Part shown: piece by piece, positions 34,122 to 42,689 of the stretch
Layout of the letters: the number at the start of each line of letters is the position of its first letter
Position numbering within the stretch: the first letter of the stretch is position 1
Assembly: GCA_029202485.1 (NCBI GenBank)
Contig: CP119313.1
Coordinates: 1,674,001-1,738,000, forward strand
DNA from: Candidatus Pedobacter colombiensis
Lineage (GTDB): Bacteria > Bacteroidota > Bacteroidia > Sphingobacteriales > Sphingobacteriaceae
Length of the DNA: 64,000 bases
Direction of reading: 5' to 3'
Made by a program: the position numbers and the translations under genes
Notes under the pieces: generated by a model
What the model was told of the DNA's origin: nothing
Seen by the model: the letters and a program-made list of their open reading frames with translations, nothing else
Databases searched by the model: none

Positions 34122-35273
34122 ATGATGTTTTTGGAACAGTATATGCAGATCAGGAAGCATTCTGAACAGATTTGCGAATCTTTGCAAACTGAAGATTATG
34201 TGGTGCAACCTATTGTAGATGTGAGTCCACCAAAATGGCACCTTGGTCACACGACATGGTTTTTCGAAACTTTTATTTTAAAGCCCTTTCATGAACAATA
34301 CAGGATTTACAATCGGGAATACAATTATGTTTTCAATAGTTATTACGAGACTATTGGCAGCCATGTGATCCGTACGGATAGAGGAAATCTAAGTCGCCCA
34401 AGCGTGAGTGATGTGTATGCTTATCGGGCGTATGTAGATTTGGCCATGAGTGAGTTTTTAAAATGTCCGCTTACGGATGAGGTAAAAGCTTTGTTCTTTT
34501 TAGGACTTAACCATGAACAGCAACATCAGGAGCTGCTGCTCACTGATATCAAATATATTTTTGGGCATAATCCACTGTTTCCTGCTTACCATACAGATGG
34601 AAGGATCAGGACTACATTTGAAATAGGTACCCAGAAGATGATTTCTTTTAAAGAAGGCATTTATGAGATCGGTTATTCCGGAACGGATTTTTGTTTTGAC
34701 AATGAATTGGGTAGGCATAAGGTCTATTTACAAAATTTTTCCATCAGCTCAAATCTGGTCAGCAATGCAGCATATTTGGTGTTTATGGAGGATGGTGGCT
34801 ATACAAATTTTGCGCATTGGCACGCTGAGGGCTGGGACTGGCTGAAGGAGCATAAAATCACAGCGCCTATGTATTGGCATTTGGTGGATGGCGAATGGCA
34901 TACTTATACACTTGGAGGATTTAAGCCGCTTGATTTGAAAGCTGCTGTAACCCACATCAGCTATTACGAAGCTTATGCATTTGCCAGCTGGTGTAAAATG
35001 CGCCTGCCAACTGAATTTGAATGGGAGGTTGCTGCGGGAGCGTTTAAATGGGGGCATAGATGGGAATGGACAGAGAGTGCGTACCTGTCTTATCCCGGCT
35101 TCAGTAAAGCACCGGGGGCGATAGGAGAATATAACGGCAAGTTTATGGTGAACCAAAAAGTACTTCGGGGAGCATCTGAAGCGACACCACCTGGGCATAG
35201 CCGGATTACCTACAGAAATTTTTTTCATCCGGATTTAAGATGGCAATTTACCGGAATACGATTAGCTCAATAA
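34122..35273 (+). CDS. egtB: Ergothioneine-type sulfoxide synthase (EgtB-like)
   Basis: A 383-residue two-domain protein. The N-terminal DinB-like domain (about residues 1-150) has the iron-binding histidines in KWHLGHTTWFFE and NHEQQHQELL. The C-terminal formylglycine-generating-enzyme-like domain runs to RWQFTGIRLAQ. Such enzymes join cysteine or gamma-glutamylcysteine to N-alpha-trimethylhistidine using oxygen and non-haem iron. The methyltransferase EgtD follows 8 bp downstream. The usual VLRGGSCATP-type segment reads VLRGASEATP here. It is slightly shorter than mycobacterial EgtB. The start at 34122 is the first ATG; a TTG precedes it. No egtE lyase gene is in the window. Confidence 0.9.
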   Translation: MMFLEQYMQIRKHSEQICESLQTEDYVVQPIVDVSPPKWHLGHTTWFFETFILKPFHEQYRIYNREYNYVFNSYYETIGSHVIRTDRGNLSRPSVSDVYAYRAYVDLAMSEFLKCPLTDEVKALFFLGLNHEQQHQELLLTDIKYIFGHNPLFPAYHTDGRIRTTFEIGTQKMISFKEGIYEIGYSGTDFCFDNELGRHKVYLQNFSISSNLVSNAAYLVFMEDGGYTNFAHWHAEGWDWLKEHKITAPMYWHLVDGEWHTYTLGGFKPLDLKAAVTHISYYEAYAFASWCKMRLPTEFEWEVAAGAFKWGHRWEWTESAYLSYPGFSKAPGAIGEYNGKFMVNQKVLRGASEATPPGHSRITYRNFFHPDLRWQFTGIRLAQ

Positions 35274-35281
35274 CATGAGAT

Positions 35282-36250
35282 ATGCGCCCAACTACGACCG
35301 AAAATATAACCACTGTGGAGTCACTGTTTCTTACTGAAACACTGGCCGGACTTCAGGCATGTCCGAAGTTTATGCATGCCAAATATTTTTATGATGAACG
35401 TGGAGATTATATATTTCAACAGATCATGGAAATGGATGAGTACTATCTGACAAATGCAGAGATGGATATATTTTCGAATCAGGCCGTACAGATTGCAGAA
35501 CTGATCAAGGGAAATACTCCTTTTGACCTGATTGAGCTGGGGGCTGGGGATGCCACGAAATCCATTCATTTGTTAAGGGCTCTGGCTAAGGAGAACCTTG
35601 AATTTAGTTATTTGCCTGTCGACATTTCTGCGCATGTGATTAACGACCTGGAGGATCATTTACCCAAGGAGTTGCCTGAATTGGATATAAAGGGACTGAA
35701 TGGAGATTATTTGCAGATGCTGCAGCAGGGGATTGCACTTTCCAACCGAAGAAAAGTTGTCTTGTTTATGGGTGCAAATATCGGAAACATGGATAAGGAT
35801 GAAGCAGAGGCATTTTTGGGATCATTAAGAAATTTATTGTCTGAAGGAGATCTGCTGATTATTGGTTTTGATCTGAAAAAAAATCCGAAACAAATATTGG
35901 CGGCCTATAATGATCATAAGGGAATTACAAGTGCCTTCAATCTGAACTTACTTGAACGGATTAACAGGGAGTTGGGGGGAGATTTTGTGGTTGAAAATTT
36001 TGAACATTATGTGAGTTATGACCCGGAATCTGGAGCTTGTAAAAGCTACCTGATCAGCTTGAAAGATCAGGTAGTTCATATTGGAACAGCTACAATTCCT
36101 TTTGCTAAGGATGAGTATGTTTATATGGAAATCTCCCAAAAATACGCACTGGAAGATATTGAAAGGCTTGCATCCAGATGCGGATTTAAACCCTTACATA
36201 ATTTTTTTGATACCAACAGGTATTTTGTCGACGCGGTATGGATCGTTTAA
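35282..36250 (+). CDS. egtD: L-histidine N-alpha-methyltransferase (EgtD)
   Basis: A 322-residue SAM-dependent methyltransferase that converts histidine to hercynine in three steps. Hallmarks are KYFYDERGDYIFQQIM, EMDEYYLTNAEMDIF, the SAM motif IELGAGDATKS, and VLFMGANIGNMD. The late segment GFKPLHNFFDTNRYFVDA matches the family's end. It pairs with the EgtB-like enzyme upstream, a minimal two-gene layout seen in many bacteria. A fused OvoA is excluded because the methyltransferase is separate. Downstream is a convergent heparinase gene with a shared hairpin. Confidence 0.93.
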   Translation: MRPTTTENITTVESLFLTETLAGLQACPKFMHAKYFYDERGDYIFQQIMEMDEYYLTNAEMDIFSNQAVQIAELIKGNTPFDLIELGAGDATKSIHLLRALAKENLEFSYLPVDISAHVINDLEDHLPKELPELDIKGLNGDYLQMLQQGIALSNRRKVVLFMGANIGNMDKDEAEAFLGSLRNLLSEGDLLIIGFDLKKNPKQILAAYNDHKGITSAFNLNLLERINRELGGDFVVENFEHYVSYDPESGACKSYLISLKDQVVHIGTATIPFAKDEYVYMEISQKYALEDIERLASRCGFKPLHNFFDTNRYFVDAVWIV

Positions 36251-36265
36251 ACCTGCTAATGAACA

Positions 36266-36289
36266 AAGGCAACCCCTAAAGGTTGCCTT
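36266..36289. terminator. Bidirectional hairpin between egtD and hepC
   Basis: A 9-bp inverted repeat AAGGCAACC/GGTTGCCTT with a 6-nt loop overlaps the hepC stop codon and follows the egtD stop by 15 bp. No T-run is present on the plus side, and a short TTTGTT follows on the minus side. Confidence 0.55.
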
Positions 36290-38264
36290 GATAAAGTGTT
36301 GCTTTTACATTTTGCTGTTTTCCGTTAATGGTAAGGGTTAAGTTGATCTTGCCTTTTTCAAAATCATTGCCTTGATTTTCCTTAATACTGATTTCCGGAG
36401 CTTTGCTGCCTTCGTAAGGATAAACCAGAGATACAAACCGTTGTGTTTTGCTGTCATTTTTAGGCTTTTCAAATACAAAGGCAGGTCTTGGGATTTCCTT
36501 GTTGTAAACGTAAGATACTTTGCCTTCTTCTTCATTCAGTGTTACTTTATCTGTATTTAATGACTGAATCAGGAGGTTGTTTCCGTCTGTGTAAGTTGTA
36601 GATACTGTATTCTTTATTTTGTCAAAAACGGGCTTACTATCTTCTTTCAGCTGGAAGTGTACACCCAGGTTTCCAGTCGCTGTACCAATGGCTTTATCGA
36701 TAATCAAAAAGTATTTTTGGTTGATGAACAGCACGCTGCGCTGATGGTTCAGTTCTGCATAACTAGGGTTGGTATAAGTAAGGATATCGAGGTTTTTACC
36801 AGTTTCCCATTTGTCCTGATGGGCTTTAGTGATCACCATGTTTTGGTTATCAAGCGTAAGCGTGCTATGTATACGCGTTTGGCGGTACCAGTTACGTTGT
36901 TTCATAATGGCATCGTCTCCACTGTATACAAATACGCCGGCATCAGGTGTAAAGTTTCTGCCTTTTACAAAAAGTTCGAAAGTTCCATTGTCCGGCTGGG
37001 CATGAAATTCTCCCGGAGGGCTGGCTTTTAATACCATAACAGTTGCATTTTTATCCCATCCAGTTCTAAATGTATAAAAGCCCGCGTTGCTCAATGCTTT
37101 GGATAAAAAGTTGGGAGCCTGACCTTCTCTGCCATCCGTAGCAAAATACTTTATGGCTGTATTTGCCGGAAAAACCTTACTCCAACTTGCAAACTGTTTC
37201 ATCCTGAAATTTTTATCAGTAATCCAGGAATCGCCAAACATAGGGGTGTTATAATCCGGCAGGGTAATGCTGATAACCGCCATAATCATATTCTCTATGG
37301 TTTGTACGTAGGATTGAGGAAATTCTTTTTCGAGGTTAACGCGCTGTGCCGAGCTATAAGCTTTTAAGAAGATATCAATGGCGGCTATGTGATAAATTGG
37401 CGAAAGCTCGAACTGCATTCCATCTGCAAACACTTGTTTTTTGATTTCGGTGTTTAGCACTGTGATGCCACTTTGTCTCCATTTTTGTGAATCTTTAAAT
37501 TCAGGAAATGATACACCAGCAAATAAGGTACGTTGTGCTTCAAATAAACGATGGTTTCCCAATTCAGCATAATTTGAAGGTAAATAATCTGCTTGCTGGT
37601 GGTAGCTATTTAAAAATTCCATTAAAAAGGCCGGACTGAAATTTGGGGAGTTTACAAACAGACTAAAAGTTGGGGGCAGGCTTTGTACCCTGTCCGAAAC
37701 TTCTAGTGGGCGCCATACAAATCTGTCGTTATCCTGTGACAGGCCTAAAGGATTTTTTCTCACCCAATCGCTATATTGGTATATCCATTCTTTAGCATAT
37801 TTTTCATCGGCTGTAGCATGATAAACCAGGGCCATTGCCTGCCACCATTTTACACGGTGCAGCTGCCAGCGTACTTCATTGTCTTTTACCGGCCACATTT
37901 GCCAATTGATGTCCTTGCCATAATCAAAATAGCCATATCCCTTATGGGGTTGAAATTGGTGAACTAAAGCTTTGTCTGCCATTTCCTGTGTAGCCTTGTC
38001 AATAGGCTGGCTTAAATCGGCTGGCTTCTCTGAATTGCTGAAATCAGGTGCTTTAGCCTTGCTTTTTTTTCTGTAGTATGCCAGTAAGGCTTTAGCGGCA
38101 TCATCATATTTGCCAGCTATAAAAAGCTGATTTGTTTTTTCAAGGCCCGGATAGCTGAGGTTGATGGGATCAAAACTTTTTTTTGTAATACTAGCTTCTT
38201 GAGCGTAAATTACTCCGCCACACAGCATTAAAACAGCAAGCTGGACAATTTTTTTTATGTTCAT
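36276..38264 (-). CDS. hepC: Heparinase III, heparan sulfate lyase (PL12)
   Basis: A 662-residue secreted polysaccharide lyase of family PL12, closely similar along its whole length to HepC of Pedobacter heparinus as I recall that sequence. The signal peptide ends in CGGVIYAQ. The N-terminal part is an alpha/alpha barrel with GNHRLFEAQRTLFAG and SPIYHIAAIDIF. The C-terminal part is a beta-sandwich (GEFHAQPDNGTFELF). His292 and His507 fit the essential His295 and His510 of the characterised enzyme at a constant offset of three. It cleaves low-sulfated heparan sulfate by beta-elimination. It lies 13 bp after a GH88 gene that would process the unsaturated products. Confidence 0.96.
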   Translation of the reverse strand: MNIKKIVQLAVLMLCGGVIYAQEASITKKSFDPINLSYPGLEKTNQLFIAGKYDDAAKALLAYYRKKSKAKAPDFSNSEKPADLSQPIDKATQEMADKALVHQFQPHKGYGYFDYGKDINWQMWPVKDNEVRWQLHRVKWWQAMALVYHATADEKYAKEWIYQYSDWVRKNPLGLSQDNDRFVWRPLEVSDRVQSLPPTFSLFVNSPNFSPAFLMEFLNSYHQQADYLPSNYAELGNHRLFEAQRTLFAGVSFPEFKDSQKWRQSGITVLNTEIKKQVFADGMQFELSPIYHIAAIDIFLKAYSSAQRVNLEKEFPQSYVQTIENMIMAVISITLPDYNTPMFGDSWITDKNFRMKQFASWSKVFPANTAIKYFATDGREGQAPNFLSKALSNAGFYTFRTGWDKNATVMVLKASPPGEFHAQPDNGTFELFVKGRNFTPDAGVFVYSGDDAIMKQRNWYRQTRIHSTLTLDNQNMVITKAHQDKWETGKNLDILTYTNPSYAELNHQRSVLFINQKYFLIIDKAIGTATGNLGVHFQLKEDSKPVFDKIKNTVSTTYTDGNNLLIQSLNTDKVTLNEEEGKVSYVYNKEIPRPAFVFEKPKNDSKTQRFVSLVYPYEGSKAPEISIKENQGNDFEKGKINLTLTINGKQQNVKATLYQGNL

Positions 38265-38277
38265 CGGGTTAAATATT

Positions 38278-39489
38278 TTATAAATTTAAAAGATCAATTT
38301 TTTTGATACTGGCATACCTTTTTAAAGCCTCTAAGTAATAGTAATCTGCATAATCTATTGGAGTATCAATTTCTGAATTGTAGAGGAGGGCACCAACGCT
38401 GTGTTTCAGAATGAAGAACCCATTTTCTCCGGGTTTAGCTAAGTAAGCATCTGAAGATAATGATTTGAGTATGGCTTCTGCATAATCGACATATTTTTTG
38501 CCATCTTTTACCTGTGTGCTTAAATCCAGTAACGCTGATGCGATAACGGCTGCGGCTGAGGCATCTCTTGGTGCATGTTCATCAACATCAAGGGCATTGT
38601 GTACATCAAAATCCCAAACCGGAATTTTATCCTTTGGCATACGGGGATGGTTCATGATAAAGGAAGCGATATGCTCGGCCTGATCCAGAAATTTTTGATC
38701 CTTAGTGTTTTCATAGCACATGGTAAAGCCATAAAGTCCCCAGGCTTGTCCACGCGACCAGGCAGATTCGTCGGTAAGGCCCTGGTGTGTAGCCTTGCGC
38801 AGTACTTTTCCTGTTTCAGGGTCATAATCCACAACATGGTATGAACTATGGTCTTTTCTAAAATGGTTGAACATGGTGGTTGTGGCATGTGTACTGGCTG
38901 CCTGTGCATAAGCAGGAGTTTTAAGTGCCGTTGCTGCCCAGTACAAATATTCGAGGTTCATCATGTTGTCGATAATTACAGGGTAGTGCCACCAGGAAAA
39001 ATCCCAGGAGCGAATAACGCCAATTTTAGGATTAAATCTCGCAAATAGATGCTGTGCACCAGCTGTTAATGCCGGTAAATAGACTTTATCACCGGAAATG
39101 CGATAGGCATTGCCATAGGAGCAATAGAGCATAAAGCCCACATCATGGGTATTTGTGATGTAGCGAATTGAATCCAACGCTAAAGTAAAGCGTTTTGCCT
39201 GATCGGCCAGTTTTTTATCTCTGGTAAGTTCATATCCATACCAAAGAGAACCCGGGAAAAATCCTGTGGTCCAATCTGTATATGGGGCGAGCCTTACACT
39301 ACCATCCGGGTTCACTGAACGGGGATTCTGTCCCGGTTTATAGGTGTCTGCCGCTTTGTTTAGCTGGTAATCAATTACCTCGGTAGTCTTTTTTAACCAG
39401 TTTAAAGATGGGGCTGGTTGTTTGGACTGGGCAAAGCAGGTTAAAGTAAATGTGGAGGCCGCTAAAAGTATGCTGATCGTTAGTTTCAT
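38278..39489 (-). CDS. GH88 unsaturated glucuronyl hydrolase
   Basis: A 403-residue exported GH88 hydrolase that removes the 4,5-unsaturated uronic acid left by lyases. The signal peptide ends in TLTCFAQ. Family features are TDWTTGFFPGSLWYG, NTHDVGFMLYCSYG with one catalytic Asp, and IIDNMMNLEYLYWA with the other. DESAWSRGQAWGLYGF and DEHAPRDASAAAV follow. It is the first gene of the two-gene GH88-hepC unit and matches the heparan/heparin pathway. The divergent region to 39712 shows no clear promoter box. Confidence 0.95.
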   Translation of the reverse strand: MKLTISILLAASTFTLTCFAQSKQPAPSLNWLKKTTEVIDYQLNKAADTYKPGQNPRSVNPDGSVRLAPYTDWTTGFFPGSLWYGYELTRDKKLADQAKRFTLALDSIRYITNTHDVGFMLYCSYGNAYRISGDKVYLPALTAGAQHLFARFNPKIGVIRSWDFSWWHYPVIIDNMMNLEYLYWAATALKTPAYAQAASTHATTTMFNHFRKDHSSYHVVDYDPETGKVLRKATHQGLTDESAWSRGQAWGLYGFTMCYENTKDQKFLDQAEHIASFIMNHPRMPKDKIPVWDFDVHNALDVDEHAPRDASAAAVIASALLDLSTQVKDGKKYVDYAEAILKSLSSDAYLAKPGENGFFILKHSVGALLYNSEIDTPIDYADYYYLEALKRYASIKKIDLLNL

Positions 39490-39712
39490 AGTTCAATCTC
39501 CTGAGATTTTTGATTAATGGTTAGAAGAGTGAAGGTAGGAGCGGAGGGGAAAACAGCCTTTTAAAATCTACCATAAATATTTTGAATTTGGTTAAGTATT
39601 TTTGGTAGAGCGTGATTATTGATACTTATTTAAGTTGTTGAAGCTGTTATTCATCAAATTCGATAATAATTTTTAAATTCGTTTCTATCAAAATCAAATA
39701 GTATTAAACCAA

Positions 39713-40063
39713 ATGAATGTAAGTATGAAAAAAGTAGTATTGTTATTCGGAATGATGTTAATCACGACCGTAATTTTCGCTCAAAATAAACCTAAAAATA
39801 TAAAAGAATTAAGGGATTCTGTTTTTACGGTGATGAAACTTAGCGATGAAAACAGGCAGAAAATGCACGATGTGATTGCTGAAAGTGGTAAGGCACAAAA
39901 GGCCATTAAGGATGATGCAACGTTAAATGATGAGCAAAAAAAGGAAAAGATTAAAGTACTCAGAACTGAAATGGCGGCAAAAGAAAAGATGATTTTAACT
40001 CCGGAGCAATCTCAGATGTGGAAGGAATTTGCGGCGGCCCAAAAGAATAAACCTAAGCAATAA
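39713..40063 (+). CDS. Small secreted protein, Spy/CpxP-like
   Basis: A 116-residue protein, or 112 if the ATG at 39725 is used, with signal peptide VLLFGMMLITTVIFAQ. The mature part is highly charged and helical, with an L-x-D-E-Q-K-K-E motif (DATLNDEQKKEKIKVLR) and a LTPEQSQMWKEFAAAQ end. This looks like the LTxxQ repeats of periplasmic Spy/CpxP chaperone-like proteins. It stands alone with its own terminator. A role in envelope stress is inferred from this similarity only. Confidence 0.7.
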   Translation: MNVSMKKVVLLFGMMLITTVIFAQNKPKNIKELRDSVFTVMKLSDENRQKMHDVIAESGKAQKAIKDDATLNDEQKKEKIKVLRTEMAAKEKMILTPEQSQMWKEFAAAQKNKPKQ

Positions 40064-40078
40064 TTGACTTAAATAAGT

Positions 40079-40133
40079 ATCATCTCCCCCTGAAAGCAGT
40101 CAACAGACAAGAAATGGGGGACGATGATTTTTT
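40079..40133 (+). terminator. Rho-independent terminator
   Basis: A long stem ATCATC-T-CCCCC with GGGGG-AC-GATGAT surrounds a 25-nt loop and is followed by a run of T residues (40128-40133), 16 bp after the small secreted-protein gene. Confidence 0.7.
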
Positions 40134-40142
40134 ATGCGCCTT

Positions 40143-40733
40143 TTAGTGGTTATAATCAATATCCAGGTTATATTGATATAGTAAGCCGGTAAGGTTCATC
40201 GCAGAAAATTTTGCCTGTTTTACTTTATTGACTGCAGGATCCAGGCTAAAATTTCTTGCTGTACGGAAATCTGCTTTTTCCAGAATAGATCGGACAAAGG
40301 TTGCTCCTGACATTTCACAGTTATGGAATATGGCGGAGGTTAAATCTGTTGCTTCAAAATCAGTTTCTTTAAGGGAACACTCTATGAATTTAGTTTTTCT
40401 GAGTTTTGTACCATAAAAGGTTGAATAATCCAGCTGGCATTGTTCAAAACTAAAAGAAAATAAGAATTTATTGCATTTCGAAAAATCAATACCAAGTACT
40501 TTGCAGCCGGTAAAAGTAGCATCTTTAAATCCAGTACCTATAACTATGGTGAGTGAGAAATTGCACTGTTTAAAATGACAATTCATGAAGTCATTGTGGC
40601 TTAAGTCGCTTTTGGAGAAATCACAGCTGATAAATTCACAGTTGATAAATTCGCGGTTTTTCAGTTGTTTTTCTGCATAATTGATGCCGGTAAATGTTTT
40701 GCCTTCGTGGACGGTTGTTTCGTTGTTATTCAT
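40143..40733 (-). CDS. Pentapeptide-repeat protein, Qnr-like
   Basis: A 196-residue right-handed quadrilateral beta-helix of pentapeptide repeats (A(D/N)LxF pattern: REFINCEFISCDFSKSDLSHNDF and so on, residues about 20-160), ending in a capping segment LTGLLYQYNLDI. Size and cap resemble Qnr/MfpA-type proteins that mimic DNA and protect gyrase. Quinolone protection is not proven by the sequence. The start overlaps the upstream TetR gene by 8 bp, so the TetR protein probably controls it. A single split is visible (SLDPAVNKV) where Qnr proteins also break the helix. Confidence 0.85.
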   Translation of the reverse strand: MNNNETTVHEGKTFTGINYAEKQLKNREFINCEFISCDFSKSDLSHNDFMNCHFKQCNFSLTIVIGTGFKDATFTGCKVLGIDFSKCNKFLFSFSFEQCQLDYSTFYGTKLRKTKFIECSLKETDFEATDLTSAIFHNCEMSGATFVRSILEKADFRTARNFSLDPAVNKVKQAKFSAMNLTGLLYQYNLDIDYNH

Positions 40734-41283
40734 GTTGCATGCTTAATAATTTGTTGAGGATCTGCTGCTTCTTTTTAGCTGTGATGTTGTAAACACCCAG
40801 GTTATCCGCGTACCATAATCCGTCTGCAACCAGCATAATGATCAGGCTGTTGATATCAAGATCTGCTACAGATCCACCAGCGATATGTTGGGTAAACCAA
40901 TCGTCCCACATTTTCTTGTAATGTTCGTTGATCAGCGCCGCCTGTAAAATAACTTTCATGGCTCTTCTGTAATGAAGATCGTCGCTCTTTTTGATGACAA
41001 AGTGTAGAAAGGCGATAGGGGCAATGTTGTTGCCTGAGGTTCTTTTTTCTTCATCGATCCATTCGGTCAGTTCAACAAGGCTTTGAAGCACCAGCTCTTC
41101 CAGCAACTCTTCTTTGCTACGGAAATGATGGATGATACCACCTTTACTCAAGCCCGTTTTATCAGCGATAGCCTGAAAAGTAACCTGATGCCAGTCTGCT
41201 GTGGCACCGATTTCGGCTGCTGTGTTAAGGATCAGCTGCTTACTGGCTTCCGGGTCTTTTTTTCTTTTATATGGATTTTCCAT
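40726..41283 (-). CDS. TetR-family transcriptional regulator
   Basis: A 185-residue repressor. The N-terminal helix-turn-helix is VTFQAIADKTGLSKGGIIHHFRSKEELLEELV. The rest is a helical ligand domain with no recognisable ligand. It overlaps the pentapeptide gene by 8 bp. A near-palindromic site at 41295-41315 in front of its start recurs upstream of the pirin gene (45411-45429), so it may control itself, the divergent HMA-like gene and the pirin-YceI pair. A direct oxidative or quinone signal is speculation based on the pirin link. Confidence 0.88.
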   Translation of the reverse strand: MENPYKRKKDPEASKQLILNTAAEIGATADWHQVTFQAIADKTGLSKGGIIHHFRSKEELLEELVLQSLVELTEWIDEEKRTSGNNIAPIAFLHFVIKKSDDLHYRRAMKVILQAALINEHYKKMWDDWFTQHIAGGSVADLDINSLIIMLVADGLWYADNLGVYNITAKKKQQILNKLLSMQHE

Positions 41284-41294
41284 TCCTCAAAGAT

Positions 41295-41334
41295 ACCGAA
41301 CGATTGGTTTGTTTTCAAATTTTTTATACATTTG
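41295..41334. promoter_or_regulatory. TetR operator candidate and HMA-like gene promoter
   Basis: ACGATTGGTTTGTTTT at 41300-41315 matches 13 of 16 bases of ACAATCGGTCTGTTTT upstream of pirin. It also carries the half-palindrome ACCGAACGATTGGT (41295-41308). The plus-strand -7 box TACATTTG (41327-41334) lies directly after, so a bound repressor would cover the -33 region of the divergent HMA-like gene. Confidence 0.5.
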
Positions 41335-41355
41335 TCGCCCTCATTCAGCTAATTT

Positions 41356-41610
41356 ATGTCAAGATATATTATCATCATGTCAACTGTAATCAATACGTCG
41401 ATTGATTTACATCATGTTTCCCTGGTAATTGCTACTTTTTCAGGTATTTTAGAATGGTCTGTCGATCTTGAGGATTGTGATCGGATATTGAGAGTGGTGT
41501 GCAATGATTACATTGGCATTGAATTGTTGAAAGGTCTGGAAGAAAAGGATGTTAGTTCCAAAGTGTTGGAAGTTTTTAATGGGAACGGAGTTTCTTTAGG
41601 CTTGAATTAG
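41356..41610 (+). CDS. HMA-like ferredoxin-fold hypothetical protein
   Basis: An 84-residue small protein, or 77 residues if the second ATG at 41377 is used. The pattern I-x-T-x-I-D... followed by LEWSVDLEDCDRILRVVCND fits the beta-alpha-beta fold of small HMA-like proteins common in Bacteroidota. It lacks the CxxC metal site and has only single cysteines. It is divergent from tetR behind a shared operator-like site. Metal binding is not supported by the residues seen, so the function is unknown. Confidence 0.65.
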   Translation: MSRYIIIMSTVINTSIDLHHVSLVIATFSGILEWSVDLEDCDRILRVVCNDYIGIELLKGLEEKDVSSKVLEVFNGNGVSLGLN

Positions 41611-41643
41611 CTAGCTTTACGATATAATGCTAAATATATTCAA

Positions 41644-42537
41644 ATGATAAAAGATTACATTGTCTGCTTTAACATCTTGATACTCGCTTTAATGCTCTTT
41701 ATAAGTAAAGCTAAAGCCCAATTACAATATACCGGAAGCATTGGAAGTTATCCGATTCAGTTGTTTGCAGATTTGCAGGCAGGTAACGGTGTGTACGTAT
41801 ATAAGAAGATTAATACACCAATTTCATTAAGTATTACCTTAAAAGAGGGTGCTTTAAAACTTATTGAAAGGGATGGTACAGGGAAAAAAGAGGTAGCTAG
41901 TTTCGTATTTGAGCATTTTGATGCTCATGCTAGCTCGATTGTTGGAATCTGGAAGAACTTGAGCAGTGGTAAGCCCTTGCCAATACATTTAAAATTAGAT
42001 TATGATTTTAAAGAAGATGGTCAAGACCAAAATTGGAAGGACAAGGAGGTGCTGCAGGCAGTCTCTTTGAAAGATCAATATTTCAAAACGGTACTTTCTA
42101 AACCAAAGGGGGAACATTATGCGAGCGTCAATCAGGTTAAAATTATAGATAAAAAGACCAATGTCGTAAAGCAAGAGTTTAAGGTTGATTGTCAGGAAAT
42201 GGGGATGAGTAGCATTTCACTGGGTGATTTTAATTTTGATGGGTTTACTGACTTCGCTGTTTTTGAAACGAGTTATGCAGGCCCTAATACCTCTAGTTTA
42301 TATTATTTATACAATCCTAAATCAGAAAGTTTCGAAGCCAGCGAAATCAGGGGGATTTCGTTGGAATTTGACCCTGAATTAAAACGGATCATCGAAACCA
42401 ATCAGTCTTCGGCAGGGAGGGAGCGTAGGGTTACTATTTATAAGGTTGTAAAAAATAAAATGGTTGTTGTTGAAGATCACGATTACATCTGGGATGAAAA
42501 GATACAAGATTATGTTGAAGCAAAATCCAAAAAGTAG
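41644..42537 (+). CDS. Secreted XAC2610-like hypothetical protein
   Basis: A 297-residue exported protein with a signal peptide ending in KAKAQ. The central part is beta-rich. The segment ISLGDFNFDGFTDFAVFETS holds a calcium-binding-like DxNxDGxxD motif of the FG-GAP/VCBS type, as in XAC2610-related proteins. The end NKMVVVEDHDYIWDEK is also seen in that group. The function is unknown. It is 33 bp after the HMA-like gene and could be cotranscribed. Confidence 0.6.
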   Translation: MIKDYIVCFNILILALMLFISKAKAQLQYTGSIGSYPIQLFADLQAGNGVYVYKKINTPISLSITLKEGALKLIERDGTGKKEVASFVFEHFDAHASSIVGIWKNLSSGKPLPIHLKLDYDFKEDGQDQNWKDKEVLQAVSLKDQYFKTVLSKPKGEHYASVNQVKIIDKKTNVVKQEFKVDCQEMGMSSISLGDFNFDGFTDFAVFETSYAGPNTSSLYYLYNPKSESFEASEIRGISLEFDPELKRIIETNQSSAGRERRVTIYKVVKNKMVVVEDHDYIWDEKIQDYVEAKSKK

Positions 42538-42638
42538 TTTACCCGGGTTTGCCTGTTATGGGGGAGATGATGATTTGGTATTGAACGAAATTGAAAGTAT
42601 TCTGGACAATAGTAAAATGTAATATCGTTTTGTAGCTG

Positions 42639-42646
42639 TATGTTTG
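42639..42646 (+). promoter_or_regulatory. Promoter -7 box for hepA
   Basis: TATGTTTG matches TAnnTTTG 43 bp before the hepA start, giving a leader of about 36 nt. The same octamer occurs before the SusC and TonB-receptor genes. Confidence 0.55.
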
Positions 42647-42689
42647 TTTTGACTAAGCCCACAAAATTACAACCATAAAAACGTACAAA

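Noticed and set aside
34122..36250. OvoA-type (ovothiol) synthase
   Set aside because: OvoA has the methyltransferase fused to the DinB/FGE part. Here EgtD is a separate gene and methylates histidine at the alpha-amine by family.
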